DNA of 38,465 nucleotides. It comes from an uncultured Porphyromonadaceae bacterium. Lineage in GTDB: Bacteria; Bacteroidota; Bacteroidia; Bacteroidales; Muribaculaceae. Location of the stretch: NCBI GenBank assembly GCA_947176205.1, contig CAMWPX010000003.1:1-38465 (forward strand), in the 5' to 3' direction. The position numbers were made by a program, and so were the translations under genes. Positions 1 through 9,039 of this stretch are shown one piece after another (positions within the stretch are counted from its first letter, which is position 1; every line of letters starts with the position of its first letter). The notes beneath the pieces are model-generated. The model saw only the letters and a list, made by a program, of their open reading frames with translations, was not told where the DNA came from and did not search any database.

Positions 1-1979
1 ATGCCTTTTTCCTTGAAGAGTTCGAAGCCGTCGCAGTCAAGTACTTCAGCCCACAGATAGGTGTAGTAGCCTGAGGCATAGCCATCGCTGCCGAAAATGT
101 GACGGAAGTAGGGGCTGCGATAACGGAATTGTACTTCGGCGGGAAGTCCGAGTGTCTGGGCTACCGATTTTTCAAATGCGGTGACATCGACACTGTCGGC
201 ATCGGTGATTTTACCGAATTGAAGGTCAAGAAGAGCTGCTCCGACGAGTTCGGTGGTCATGAAACCCTGATTGTGGGTGGATGCGTCATTGAGCTTCTTG
301 ACAAGTTCATCGGGGATGACTTCGCCTGTCTTGTAATGGCGGGCGTATGTCTTGAGAAGTTCGGGTTCGAGCGCCCAGTGTTCGTGAATCTGTGAGGGAA
401 GTTCCACGAAGTCGCGGTCCACATTGGTGCCTGCCTGTGAGCGAAGGGCTGCGCGTGTGAGCATACCGTGGAGTCCGTGACCGAATTCATGGAACATGGT
501 TTCTACCTCGTCAAGTGTGAGGAGTGAAGGGGTGTCGGCGGTGGGTTTTGAGAAATTGCCCACGTTGTAGACTATAGGACGTTGCGATGTACCGTCGGCA
601 TCTTCAAATGCTCCGCGGAATTCGCTCATCCATGCACCTTGACGTTTTGATGCGCGAGGGAAGTAGTCGGTCATGAATACAGCTATGTGATTGCCGGCGG
701 AGTCGGTGACTTCATACACTTTTACCTCAGGATTGTATTTGGGCGCATCGGGAAGTTCGGTGAAGTTTACGCCGTAGAGACGTTTAGCCATGTTGAAGAT
801 GCCTTCGCGTACGTTTTCCAGCGGGAAGTAAGCGCGTACTTCGTCTTCGTTGAGGGCGTATTTGTCGGCGCGTACTTTTTCAGCATAATAGTAGTAATCC
901 CACGGTTCAATCTTGATGTCGGCACTGTCTCTGTCAGCGAGTGCCTGCATTTCTTTAACTTCCTCGCTTACTTTGGCTACAGCCGGACGCCATATCTGCA
1001 TCAGGAGATTTTCAGCGTTGGCAGGATTCTTTGCCATTACGTTTTCGGTCATATATGAAGCGAAGTTGTCGTAGCCAAGCAGACGCGCCTTGGCAGCACG
1101 TACCTTGAGAATTTCCTGAATGACCGGGAGATTGCTGTATTCACCTTCAGATGCCAATGATGTGTAAGCCTGATACATCTGCTTGCGAAGGTCGCGGTTG
1201 GCTGCATACTGGAGCAGTGGCAGGCGGCTTGGCGCATGGAGTGTGAACACCCATTTGCCTTCAAGACCGCGTGATGTCGCTTCCTCGGCAGCTACAGCTA
1301 TATTGCTGGCAGGCATGCCTTCGAGCTGGGCTTCGTCGTCAACCACAAGGGTGTAGGCGTTGGTGGCGTTGAGCAGGTTACGGTTAAATGTCAGATACAG
1401 GTCAGTGAGTTTTGTGTTGAGTTTCATCAGTTCCGCTTTCTGTTCATCGGTCAGAAGGGCACCGTTGCGTACGAACTGTTTGTAGGTCTCTTCTACGGCG
1501 CGGAGCTGTGCGTGATTGAGGTTCATCTCATCGCGATGCTCATATACGTATTTGACGCGGTCAAAGAGCTTTGCGTTCATCATCACTTCATCGCTCATCT
1601 GCGATACCATGGGATAGGCCTTGTCCGATACGGCTTCCATCTCATCGTTGGTGTCGGTCTCGTTGAGTGAGGAGAATACGAGCATGACTTTGTTGAGAAG
1701 CTGACCCGATTTCTCCATAGCGAGTATTGTATTGTTGAAATCAGGAGTGGCGGGATTGTTGACTATCGAATCGATGTCCTGACGGTATTCGGCTATGCCT
1801 TGTTCGATAGCGGGCATATAGTCGGCTACGGTAATTGATTCGAACGGTGGAATGCCGAATGGGGTGTCATAGCTTTGCAGAAATGGATTTTCATGCTTGC
1901 TACCGCCATCGGAACATGACTGAGTGGCGAAGCAAAGTGTCAGTGCTGCTGCCATTGTAAGAAATGTTTTTTGATACAT
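1..1979 (-). CDS. M3 family metallopeptidase, dipeptidyl carboxypeptidase (Dcp)-like lipoprotein; C-terminus runs off the window
   Basis: Manual minus-strand translation from ATG at 1979 (MYQKTFLTMAAALTLCFATQSCSDGG...) stays open to position 1. Contains the HExxH zinc motif in ETMFHEFGHGLHGM, typical of M3 peptidases. Not in the ORF track, presumably because it lacks an in-window stop. Confidence 0.9.
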   Translation of the reverse strand, partial: MYQKTFLTMAAALTLCFATQSCSDGGSKHENPFLQSYDTPFGIPPFESITVADYMPAIEQGIAEYRQDIDSIVNNPATPDFNNTILAMEKSGQLLNKVMLVFSSLNETDTNDEMEAVSDKAYPMVSQMSDEVMMNAKLFDRVKYVYEHRDEMNLNHAQLRAVEETYKQFVRNGALLTDEQKAELMKLNTKLTDLYLTFNRNLLNATNAYTLVVDDEAQLEGMPASNIAVAAEEATSRGLEGKWVFTLHAPSRLPLLQYAANRDLRKQMYQAYTSLASEGEYSNLPVIQEILKVRAAKARLLGYDNFASYMTENVMAKNPANAENLLMQIWRPAVAKVSEEVKEMQALADRDSADIKIEPWDYYYYAEKVRADKYALNEDEVRAYFPLENVREGIFNMAKRLYGVNFTELPDAPKYNPEVKVYEVTDSAGNHIAVFMTDYFPRASKRQGAWMSEFRGAFEDADGTSQRPIVYNVGNFSKPTADTPSLLTLDEVETMFHEFGHGLHGMLTRAALRSQAGTNVDRDFVELPSQIHEHWALEPELLKTYARHYKTGEVIPDELVKKLNDASTHNQGFMTTELVGAALLDLQFGKITDADSVDVTAFEKSVAQTLGLPAEVQFRYRSPYFRHIFGSDGYASGYYTYLWAEVLDCDGFELFKEKG

Positions 1980-2025
1980 AACGGTTAGTTGATAATTTAG
2001 ATAGATATAGATTGTTTTATGAATG

Positions 2026-3129
2026 TCAGAGTAATTGCAGCCATGCCGTAAGAGGGTAGTGGTCGCTTGAACCGGTACCGCCGTACTGCGCCTGCAGCGG
2101 CAGCAGGCCATCGCTGCACAGCATCTGGTCTATGCGGAAATAAAATCTGTCGGCATGATAGCTTATGTCGAATCCGAGACCTGCCCGGCGGTACACATCG
2201 GTGAGATTGTCGCCGCTTATTGTCCGATAGGCGTAGCATAGCGGAATATCGTTGAAGTCACCCGCCACAAGTATACGTCCGGGAGCATCGTCAATAAATT
2301 TTCGGATAATACGTGATTGTCTGGCGCGTTCCACGAAAGCAAGTGACAGTTTGCCAAGCAGGTCATGGCGTATGTGAGTGAAGTCGCTGTCGGTGTCACC
2401 CTCGGTGATGTCGTGATACAGTTTTTTGTCGGAATCGGTAAGTCCGATAGACTGCAGATGCATATTGAACACGTGGACAGTGACGCTGTCTATGTTCACG
2501 TCATAGCGGCATACGTCATACTTGTAGCTGTCGTTATAATGCAACGGAATTTTTTCAAACGGATATTTGGAGAATATAGCCATGCCACGCTCATCGTTGC
2601 TGGAATAGGGGTAGCGTTTAGCCAGAGAATCGGTCTGCATGGAATTGTATTTTCGGCTCAGCACCGTCTTCCACGGATAAAGTTCCTGACACAGAAGAAT
2701 GTCGGCATCGCAGTCAATCATGAATTGCAGTGAATTGCTGGGTATGGTTTCGTGATTGTCGTTTTCAAAATCCTGTAGACCGAAAGTATTGAATGTCACT
2801 ACTTTCAAAACTTTGTTACCTTCGGCTTCCACTTCAGTCGGATTGGCCCGGAAGAAATTGAGCGGACATATAGCCATGAACGGACCCCAACAGATAATCA
2901 CTACCGCTATATTTAACAGTGCCAGATACCGGTGCACGAATATCGCGGCAAGCATCATAATCACAACGGCGCATATGGCGGGTGGAAACAGCATTGCCGC
3001 CAAAGCACCTGCTGAGGAAGATTCCGGGTCAATCAGCCCCCCGTAAGCCGAGAAGATAGTGAACACCGCAAGCAGAATATCTGCAATGGCAAAAAGCGAT
3101 TTAATCAGGGTCTTTAACTTTGAGCGCAT
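2026..3129 (-). CDS. Endonuclease/exonuclease/phosphatase family membrane protein
   Basis: ORF with KVVTFNTFGLQ, CQELYPW, VAGDFND and SSDHYPL motifs after N-terminal TM helices. Start trimmed from 3261 to the internal ATG (MRSKLKTLIKS) to avoid overlap with the rhomboid gene. Confidence 0.85.
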   Translation of the reverse strand: MRSKLKTLIKSLFAIADILLAVFTIFSAYGGLIDPESSSAGALAAMLFPPAICAVVIMMLAAIFVHRYLALLNIAVVIICWGPFMAICPLNFFRANPTEVEAEGNKVLKVVTFNTFGLQDFENDNHETIPSNSLQFMIDCDADILLCQELYPWKTVLSRKYNSMQTDSLAKRYPYSSNDERGMAIFSKYPFEKIPLHYNDSYKYDVCRYDVNIDSVTVHVFNMHLQSIGLTDSDKKLYHDITEGDTDSDFTHIRHDLLGKLSLAFVERARQSRIIRKFIDDAPGRILVAGDFNDIPLCYAYRTISGDNLTDVYRRAGLGFDISYHADRFYFRIDQMLCSDGLLPLQAQYGGTGSSDHYPLTAWLQLL

Positions 3130-3139
3130 ATCGTGGCGG

Positions 3140-3868
3140 TTAGTTTTTTGACATACGTGAGAGTAAAAGACGTTCGCCTGAGGTAAGCGATGCGTATCCC
3201 GAGCGCCTGACTTTGTCGAGCAGACGTAATTTTTCTTCTTGGCTGATATGAGAATAGTCATCCACGGACTTACTCATCATCATACGGGCATATATCGCAC
3301 CGGCAGCAGCACCGGCAGTGAGTCCTCCTGCGTGTGCTGCAAGACTGCCCGGAGAGTCGGAAACCGATAATAAACCGAATATAGCTATTACAGGAATAAC
3401 CAGAATGCAGATGTTTAAGCATCTGTCGGTAAATGGTATTTTTATCTTTGCGTGCGGAGATGCAGCCGGGATTGCTGCCGCTATAGCCAGTATAGCAGCA
3501 GAGGCTCCTACGAGTGCTCCCTGATGAATAGCGCAGGTGTGGCTGTAAATCATATAAGCCGATGCTCCACAAACTCCTCCTGTTATGAATATTATGATGA
3601 TAGCCATGTTGCTTAAGACACCGGACGCAGCGTAAATGAACACTCCCAGCCATATAAGATTGACAAGCAGATGCCATACATCGGCATGAATCCACATGTA
3701 TGTGATTATGGTCCACGGCGATGATAAAACTTTGTCAATGTCAGAGCCGAACATCAGCACCTGAGTAGAGTGTGTGATAAGCGACAGTGCGCCTGCGGTC
3801 ACCATAAATAAGGCTATGACAAGCCAAAGCCTGAAGCCGGATATTGCGTTGATACGCTTAATAGACAT
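3140..3868 (-). CDS. Rhomboid family intramembrane serine protease (GASA variant of GxSG)
   Basis: Multi-TM protein with HADVWHLLVNLIWLGVFIY, VGASAAILAIAAA (Ser) and AHAGGLTAG (His) motifs. Confidence 0.85.
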   Translation of the reverse strand: MSIKRINAISGFRLWLVIALFMVTAGALSLITHSTQVLMFGSDIDKVLSSPWTIITYMWIHADVWHLLVNLIWLGVFIYAASGVLSNMAIIIIFITGGVCGASAYMIYSHTCAIHQGALVGASAAILAIAAAIPAASPHAKIKIPFTDRCLNICILVIPVIAIFGLLSVSDSPGSLAAHAGGLTAGAAAGAIYARMMMSKSVDDYSHISQEEKLRLLDKVRRSGYASLTSGERLLLSRMSKN

Positions 3869-4601
3869 TGCCTCCCCTTGCTCCGAATTTCTTTTTCCAG
3901 TATAATATTATGAAGAAGCCGAACAGCATGCCTCCCAGATGAGCGAAATGCGCTACACCGTCGCGGGCGGTGCTTAATCCGAGCAGGAGTTCAAGCACAC
4001 CGTAACCGAGCACCACCCATTTGGCTTTGACCGGTACGGGAATAAACATGATATACAGCGGGACATTGGGAAACATCATGCCGAATGCCAGCAATATGCC
4101 GTAGATGGCTCCCGACGCTCCTATGGTGGTGAATACATTGAAATTCTGAGCCCAAATCTCGGGGTGCATGTTGAGATATTGGGTTATGGCTTCCGATGAT
4201 GTATTGTTAAGCGCTGCCAGTGTGAGTGCTATGTTGTCAGGCAGAGTGAAAGCCCATACTATCTCCTGAACCAGAGCTGCTCCCACACCGCATATCATGT
4301 AAAAAGTAAGAAAGCGTTTGCTGCCTACCGTGCGTTCGACCACGCTTCCAAACATGAACAGGGCGAACATGTTGAAAAGTATGTGACCCAGACCTGAGTA
4401 GGAATGCATGAACATATACGTCACCACCTGCACAAGATTGAAGTCAGTGGCTTCCACGTAGTGGAGCGCGCCGTAGCGCATCATGGTCTCGACTGTAGAG
4501 GCTGGGAATATCATAGTGGCGAGCCAGACAATCAGATTGATGGCTATCAGATGTTTGGTCACCGGAGGTATCGAACTTAGAAAATTACGAAACGAACTCA
4601 T
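3858..4601 (-). CDS. Rhomboid family intramembrane serine protease
   Basis: Multi-TM protein with GLGHILFNMFALFMFG, TIGASGAIYGILLAFG and FAHLGGMLFG motifs. Its 3' end overlaps the next gene by 11 bp. Confidence 0.92.
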   Translation of the reverse strand: MSSFRNFLSSIPPVTKHLIAINLIVWLATMIFPASTVETMMRYGALHYVEATDFNLVQVVTYMFMHSYSGLGHILFNMFALFMFGSVVERTVGSKRFLTFYMICGVGAALVQEIVWAFTLPDNIALTLAALNNTSSEAITQYLNMHPEIWAQNFNVFTTIGASGAIYGILLAFGMMFPNVPLYIMFIPVPVKAKWVVLGYGVLELLLGLSTARDGVAHFAHLGGMLFGFFIILYWKKKFGARGGNVY

Positions 4602-4713
4602 GTTTTTTTCAGTTAGTATTTACTGCAAATTTACAAAAAATAGCGCGAAAAGCGGTTAAAACACTAAAATGTTGATTAATAATTGGATTTTTTGTGATTT
4701 TTTTCTGAAAAAG

Positions 4714-4745
4714 TTGCGTAGTTTGAGTTTTAACGATTATATTTG
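4714..4745 (+). promoter_or_regulatory. Bacteroidetes-type promoter for the HU gene
   Basis: TTG (4714-4716), 21-nt gap, then TATATTTG (4738-4745), matching -33 TTG / -7 TAnnTTTG; 38 bp upstream of the HU ATG. Confidence 0.65.
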
Positions 4746-4783
4746 CGAAATAATATTCCTTATAATCACACTATTAAAACGTC

Positions 4784-5056
4784 ATGAACAAGACTGAACT
4801 AATTAATGCAATTGCTGAAAAAGCTAATTTGACCAAGGTACAGGCTAAGGCTGCCCTTGAAGCCACTGTCAATACAGTAACTGAACAGCTCGCAAAAGGC
4901 GACAAAGTGGCTCTTATCGGTTTCGGTACATTCTCTGTTGCTGAAAAGACCGCACGTAAAGGTGTTAACCCCCGTACAAAACAGGTGATTGAAATTCCCG
5001 CCCGTAAGGCTGTGAAATTCAAAGCCGGAGCAGAACTCTGTGACGTGGTTAAATAA
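4784..5056 (+). CDS. hup: HU family DNA-binding protein
   Basis: 90 aa MNKTELINAIAEKANLTKVQAKAAL...GFGTFSVAEKTARKGVNPRTKQVIEIPARKAVKFKAG: canonical HU signature. Confidence 0.97.
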   Translation: MNKTELINAIAEKANLTKVQAKAALEATVNTVTEQLAKGDKVALIGFGTFSVAEKTARKGVNPRTKQVIEIPARKAVKFKAGAELCDVVK

Positions 5057-5102
5057 ATCTCGCTGACGGATTTTAAGAATAATCAGTTTCAAAAACAAAA
5101 TT

Positions 5103-5135
5103 GCGGCATGCCATTACGTGGTGTGCCGCTTTTTG
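5103..5135 (+). terminator. Rho-independent terminator downstream of HU
   Basis: GCGGCATGCCA-TTACG-TGGTGTGCCGC stem (11 bp including two G-U pairs) followed by TTTTT. Confidence 0.8.
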
Positions 5136-5226
5136 TGTAATATATGCGGGATATTTTTGTCTTTATGATTGAGAGCTATGGCTTAAACCAGCTTTGAAAG
5201 TGAGTGTTTACCCATAATTTTTTATC

Positions 5227-6438
5227 ATGGTTTCTATAAAAATAAAATTCCGCGCCTCTACCGCTCATGACGGTAAAGGCTATATTTATTATTTGGTCAA
5301 TTACGAGGGAATAGTGCGTAAGGTAGTAACAGATTATCGTATTTTCCCCCGGGAATGGGATTCCAGAAAATCATCATTGGTGGCTACAGATAATGTGGAG
5401 AGGAATGTGGCGCTTATGGCTATAAAAGAGCTTATTCGCGCTGACAGAGAGCGCTTTTTGCGTATTACCCGCCGTCTGAATATAATGCGGCTTACACTGA
5501 CTGTTGATGATATTGTTACTGAATATCTAAATTTTAAGAAAGATTTTACACTTTTCAGATTCATGGAACGGATAATAACTGAGTTGTGCCAGCATAGAAA
5601 ACTGCGGACTGCCGAGACGTATCAATCAGCCCTTAACAGCTTCCGGAGGTTCCGACACGGGGGTGATATATTGCTTGACGCTCTCTCGCCCGAACTTATA
5701 TCGGATTATGAGACGTTTCTAAAAGTCAGGGGAAATACGTCAAATACCACGTCATTCTATATGCGTATCCTCCGGGCGGTATACCGGCGGGCGGTGGAGG
5801 CTGATGTGATTGATGACATGCATCCTTTCCGCCATGTCTACACCGGTGTGCAGCGTACAGCCAAACGTGCGCTTACGTTGAGTGTGATACGGCGTATAAG
5901 CAATCTGCAGCTTGCCGATGCTCCGCATCTGGATTTTGCCCGTGATATGTTTCTTCTGAGTTTCTATTTGCGTGGAATCAGTTTTGTGGATATGGTATAT
6001 CTGCGTAAGACTGACCTGTTAGGCGGCTATCTGCAATACAGGCGTCGCAAGACCGGTCAGTTGCTGCGGATAAAGTGGACCGAGCAGATGCAGACCATAC
6101 TTGATAAATATCCGCATAATCCTACCCCCTACTTGCTTCCTATAATTATGCGTAAGGATGTCAACGAGCGTTCGGTGTATAAGAATATGAGTTACAATAT
6201 AAACCGTAATCTGAAGATTGTTGCTGATAAAGCCGGTGTGCAGATGCCTCTTACCATGTATTGCGCCCGTCACAGCTGGGCGACAGCCGCACGTGTGAGC
6301 GGTGTCCCGGTAAGTGTGATAAGCGAGGGTTTGGGACATGATTCGGAATCAACTACCCAGATATATCTCGCTTCGGTGGATACGTCAGTGGTAGATAGCG
6401 CTAACGCTCTGATAATGTCGGCACTAAGTTTAGCGTGA
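5227..6438 (+). CDS. Site-specific tyrosine recombinase/integrase (Bacteroidetes type, N-terminal SAM-like core-binding domain)
   Basis: 403 aa with FYLRGISFVDMVYLRKTDL (Arg I), RRKTGQ (Lys), YCARHSWATAA (Arg II region) and LGHDSESTTQIYLASVD (catalytic Tyr). Confidence 0.93.
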   Translation: MVSIKIKFRASTAHDGKGYIYYLVNYEGIVRKVVTDYRIFPREWDSRKSSLVATDNVERNVALMAIKELIRADRERFLRITRRLNIMRLTLTVDDIVTEYLNFKKDFTLFRFMERIITELCQHRKLRTAETYQSALNSFRRFRHGGDILLDALSPELISDYETFLKVRGNTSNTTSFYMRILRAVYRRAVEADVIDDMHPFRHVYTGVQRTAKRALTLSVIRRISNLQLADAPHLDFARDMFLLSFYLRGISFVDMVYLRKTDLLGGYLQYRRRKTGQLLRIKWTEQMQTILDKYPHNPTPYLLPIIMRKDVNERSVYKNMSYNINRNLKIVADKAGVQMPLTMYCARHSWATAARVSGVPVSVISEGLGHDSESTTQIYLASVDTSVVDSANALIMSALSLA

Positions 6439-7614
6439 TTTATATGTCTTGATTTCTGTCCATCCGGGATATTTCAGGATTGCCTTGACATTATTTCCAC
6501 AAGTGGAATAGGTGATTTGTGGCTCTCCGACCGATGGAACATATGTGATGATACCGTCTGCATCGTTCCATGTTCCGGGGGTGGTGAATTTTACCCGGTC
6601 ATCATTATAGCCGGCTATCACTTTTCCGGCAAGGATATCACCGAGTGTGTTCTGACCGGCGTGGTCAAAGTGTATGTAGCCAGAGAAGTTAGGTTCATAC
6701 TGCATGGTTACGTCTGATACGTCGATTATCTCCACATTGGACATGTCAGCGGCTACAGCATCCTGAGCATCACGCACCCCTTGTCCGTAAGCCACCGAAC
6801 CCGATGGATATTTCTCAGATTCCCCCGGTTTCAGTATATGTCCTATATAGAACTTTCCGTCAGGAAATCCAAGTTCGTTACGGCAACGTTCTATAAGTTT
6901 TCGCAACCAGTGTCCGTAATATTCACTATCGCGGGCCGAATCGGCGCATCCTTGCATCCACCAGATTCCGGTCAGTACCGGACGTTTGCCTTCGGAAAGC
7001 AGTGAGTCGATTGCCGGTTTGAAAATTTTGTCAAGGAAGTATTTCCAGTTCGTGTCATCGAGTGGATTTATCCATGATGATATGAATGAGCCTGATACCC
7101 CGAGTTTTATTATATACAGTTCTTCATCGGGGAAACGTTCGGCGAATCTCATTCCGAATTCGCCCTCCATACCGCGTCGTCCCTGTGCACAATCGGTGCT
7201 GTCACCTGTGCTGTAAGTGCCGTAACCGTGAATCATGGTCATGGCGGTACGTCCGAGTGTGTTTTCATTGCGGTACCATAGGTCGAGCCAGCCGGGAGTG
7301 ACGTCGGTTACTGTTCCGTCCACGACATGACGTGCGGCTTCACCCAGTGCATTGCTGCTGATGTTTTCCACCCGGCTGCTTTTATACCATATCTTAATCT
7401 TGTGGTGGTTCCTGTCGGAATTGTACCATGAATGGAGTCTGGCATCTTCTTTTTCGTTGAAGAATGCTGAGCCGTCGGCGTTGGACTGTCCTATTATGAT
7501 GAATACCGGGACTTCAGTTTCGCCGTGAGCAGACGGTGTGAAAAACAAACCTGCCAAAAGCAGTGTCGCTGCCTTGACAGGTCGGAATATTCGGAATATA
7601 TTGTGGAGTGTCAT
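6430..7614 (-). CDS. Sialate O-acetylesterase-like (SASA/DUF303, SGNH-fold) carbohydrate esterase, secreted
   Basis: Signal peptide, IIIGQSNADG nucleophile block, GIWWMQGCADS and C-terminal YIHFDHAGQN (D..H) motif. Tail-to-tail 9-bp overlap with the integrase ORF. Confidence 0.8.
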   Translation of the reverse strand: MTLHNIFRIFRPVKAATLLLAGLFFTPSAHGETEVPVFIIIGQSNADGSAFFNEKEDARLHSWYNSDRNHHKIKIWYKSSRVENISSNALGEAARHVVDGTVTDVTPGWLDLWYRNENTLGRTAMTMIHGYGTYSTGDSTDCAQGRRGMEGEFGMRFAERFPDEELYIIKLGVSGSFISSWINPLDDTNWKYFLDKIFKPAIDSLLSEGKRPVLTGIWWMQGCADSARDSEYYGHWLRKLIERCRNELGFPDGKFYIGHILKPGESEKYPSGSVAYGQGVRDAQDAVAADMSNVEIIDVSDVTMQYEPNFSGYIHFDHAGQNTLGDILAGKVIAGYNDDRVKFTTPGTWNDADGIITYVPSVGEPQITYSTCGNNVKAILKYPGWTEIKTYKSR

Positions 7615-7622
7615 ATTACCGG

Positions 7623-8993
7623 TCAGAACGGGAAGTTAAGACCGAAATTAACTGATGCATTACTTGACAGCGGCACGAACTGCTTGGTTACCTTACCTAA
7701 TGTATGGTCCATGCCGAGGAACATATTGAACCCTTTGGTATGTAGATTGAGCAGCCAGCCGAATCCTACACCGAATGTTCCGGCTCCCATGTTGATTGAG
7801 GCATCAAAGCATTTTACGGGAGCTATATTGGCTGACAGACGGAATTCGGTCCATGAATAATCGCCTTCTATACGGGTGGTGTTGAGTAAACCGAATGTGA
7901 GTTTGCGGTAGGCGGGCAGTGTGTATTCCACACCCAGATTCATTGTAGCGCCAAGTCCGTGAGTGGTACTTCCTTGGTCACCCATATCATCGAGTTCGTA
8001 AAGTTGTGACAGGTCATCCTTGATTTTGTTCCATTCGTTGTCAAAACCGTTGGGCTTGTTTTCATCTACGTTAAAGGTGTATCGGTCAGTATTGAAGGTT
8101 TTGTCGCCGCCGGTCGATGCGAGCATATTGTTGTTCCAGCTTATGAATCCGAGGTCAAGAAATGCCAGTGAAAGAGTCCAGTCTTTGTTAGGTTTATAAG
8201 TGGCACCGAAGTCAAATGCCATACCGAAGCCGTTGAGTCCGGTACCATCGATATCGGCACCGCTTACATAACGGTGATTGGTGTTTTCGTTTATATCAGT
8301 ATCGTATTTCAAACCTTTTACCGAAGCCGATATTTCACCGTTTGACACTACAGACCAATCGTTGGTGCCGAGTTGAAGCTGGGCGTGGTTAAGGCGTGCA
8401 TCCATATAGGCTCCGCCAAGCAGAATCTTCAAGGCACCGCCTACACGCCATTTGTCATTGATTTTATGGGAATGTCCTAAAGCCAGTTCGCCGTAAGCCG
8501 AAGCACGCGCACCGAAATCGGTAATGTCATAGGTGTTGTTTGTCACACCCTCTTTAAGCAAAGAGAAGAGTGAGCGGGGTACTCTTACACCCATTGAGGT
8601 GCGAGCATTGATAGTGACGGTGTTATATCCACCGAATGCTTTGAATCCGGCTGCGAGGAGCGTGATTTTAATGTCAGCTCCTATGCGGTTGCTGTTACCG
8701 ATATTATCCATGACTTCCGAGGCGGATATACCGGGGTTGAGGAATGTAGTGGTGCGTCCGTCGATGTTGTAGAGTACGTCGCTCACGCCGAGGGTACCGT
8801 GCATGTTGACATTGAGGTTGCCGAGTACGGGCATGGATACGAAGTTGAGCGAATTTTCATAGGCGGGGTTCATCTCATAGCGGTAGGTGTAATCGGGAAG
8901 AAAGTAGCCTGAGCGGGTATTTTGAGCCGATGAGCCGAGTGATGCCGCTAATGCGAGTGAAAGGAGGGATATATGGCGAATATTTAATTTCAT
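7623..8993 (-). CDS. DUF5723-like outer-membrane protein
   Basis: 456 aa with signal peptide (LGSSA|QNTRSGYFLPDY), Gly/aromatic-rich beta-barrel-like sequence and C-terminal Phe (NFGLNFPF). DUF5723 assignment is from recalled family resemblance. Confidence 0.65.
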   Translation of the reverse strand: MKLNIRHISLLSLALAASLGSSAQNTRSGYFLPDYTYRYEMNPAYENSLNFVSMPVLGNLNVNMHGTLGVSDVLYNIDGRTTTFLNPGISASEVMDNIGNSNRIGADIKITLLAAGFKAFGGYNTVTINARTSMGVRVPRSLFSLLKEGVTNNTYDITDFGARASAYGELALGHSHKINDKWRVGGALKILLGGAYMDARLNHAQLQLGTNDWSVVSNGEISASVKGLKYDTDINENTNHRYVSGADIDGTGLNGFGMAFDFGATYKPNKDWTLSLAFLDLGFISWNNNMLASTGGDKTFNTDRYTFNVDENKPNGFDNEWNKIKDDLSQLYELDDMGDQGSTTHGLGATMNLGVEYTLPAYRKLTFGLLNTTRIEGDYSWTEFRLSANIAPVKCFDASINMGAGTFGVGFGWLLNLHTKGFNMFLGMDHTLGKVTKQFVPLSSNASVNFGLNFPF

Positions 8994-9039
8994 GATGCTA
9001 AAAATGTGACTGTGATTATTCTGTATTTGTCAGTGAGGA

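Noticed and set aside
687-1058. Plus-strand ORFs inside the Dcp-like gene (99-395, 687-1058)
   Set aside because: Antisense shadows of a minus-strand M3 peptidase with an intact HEFGH motif; compositions are not protein-like.
3270-3716. 148-aa minus ORF overlapping the rhomboid gene in another frame
   Set aside because: Cys/Arg/Ser-rich out-of-frame translation; the rhomboid frame has clear catalytic motifs.
4799-5098. Minus-strand ORFs opposite HU
   Set aside because: HU is unambiguous and has its own promoter and terminator.
5060-5226. Invertible promoter or att site upstream of the tyrosine recombinase
   Set aside because: No convincing inverted repeat pair found by eye in the intergenic region.
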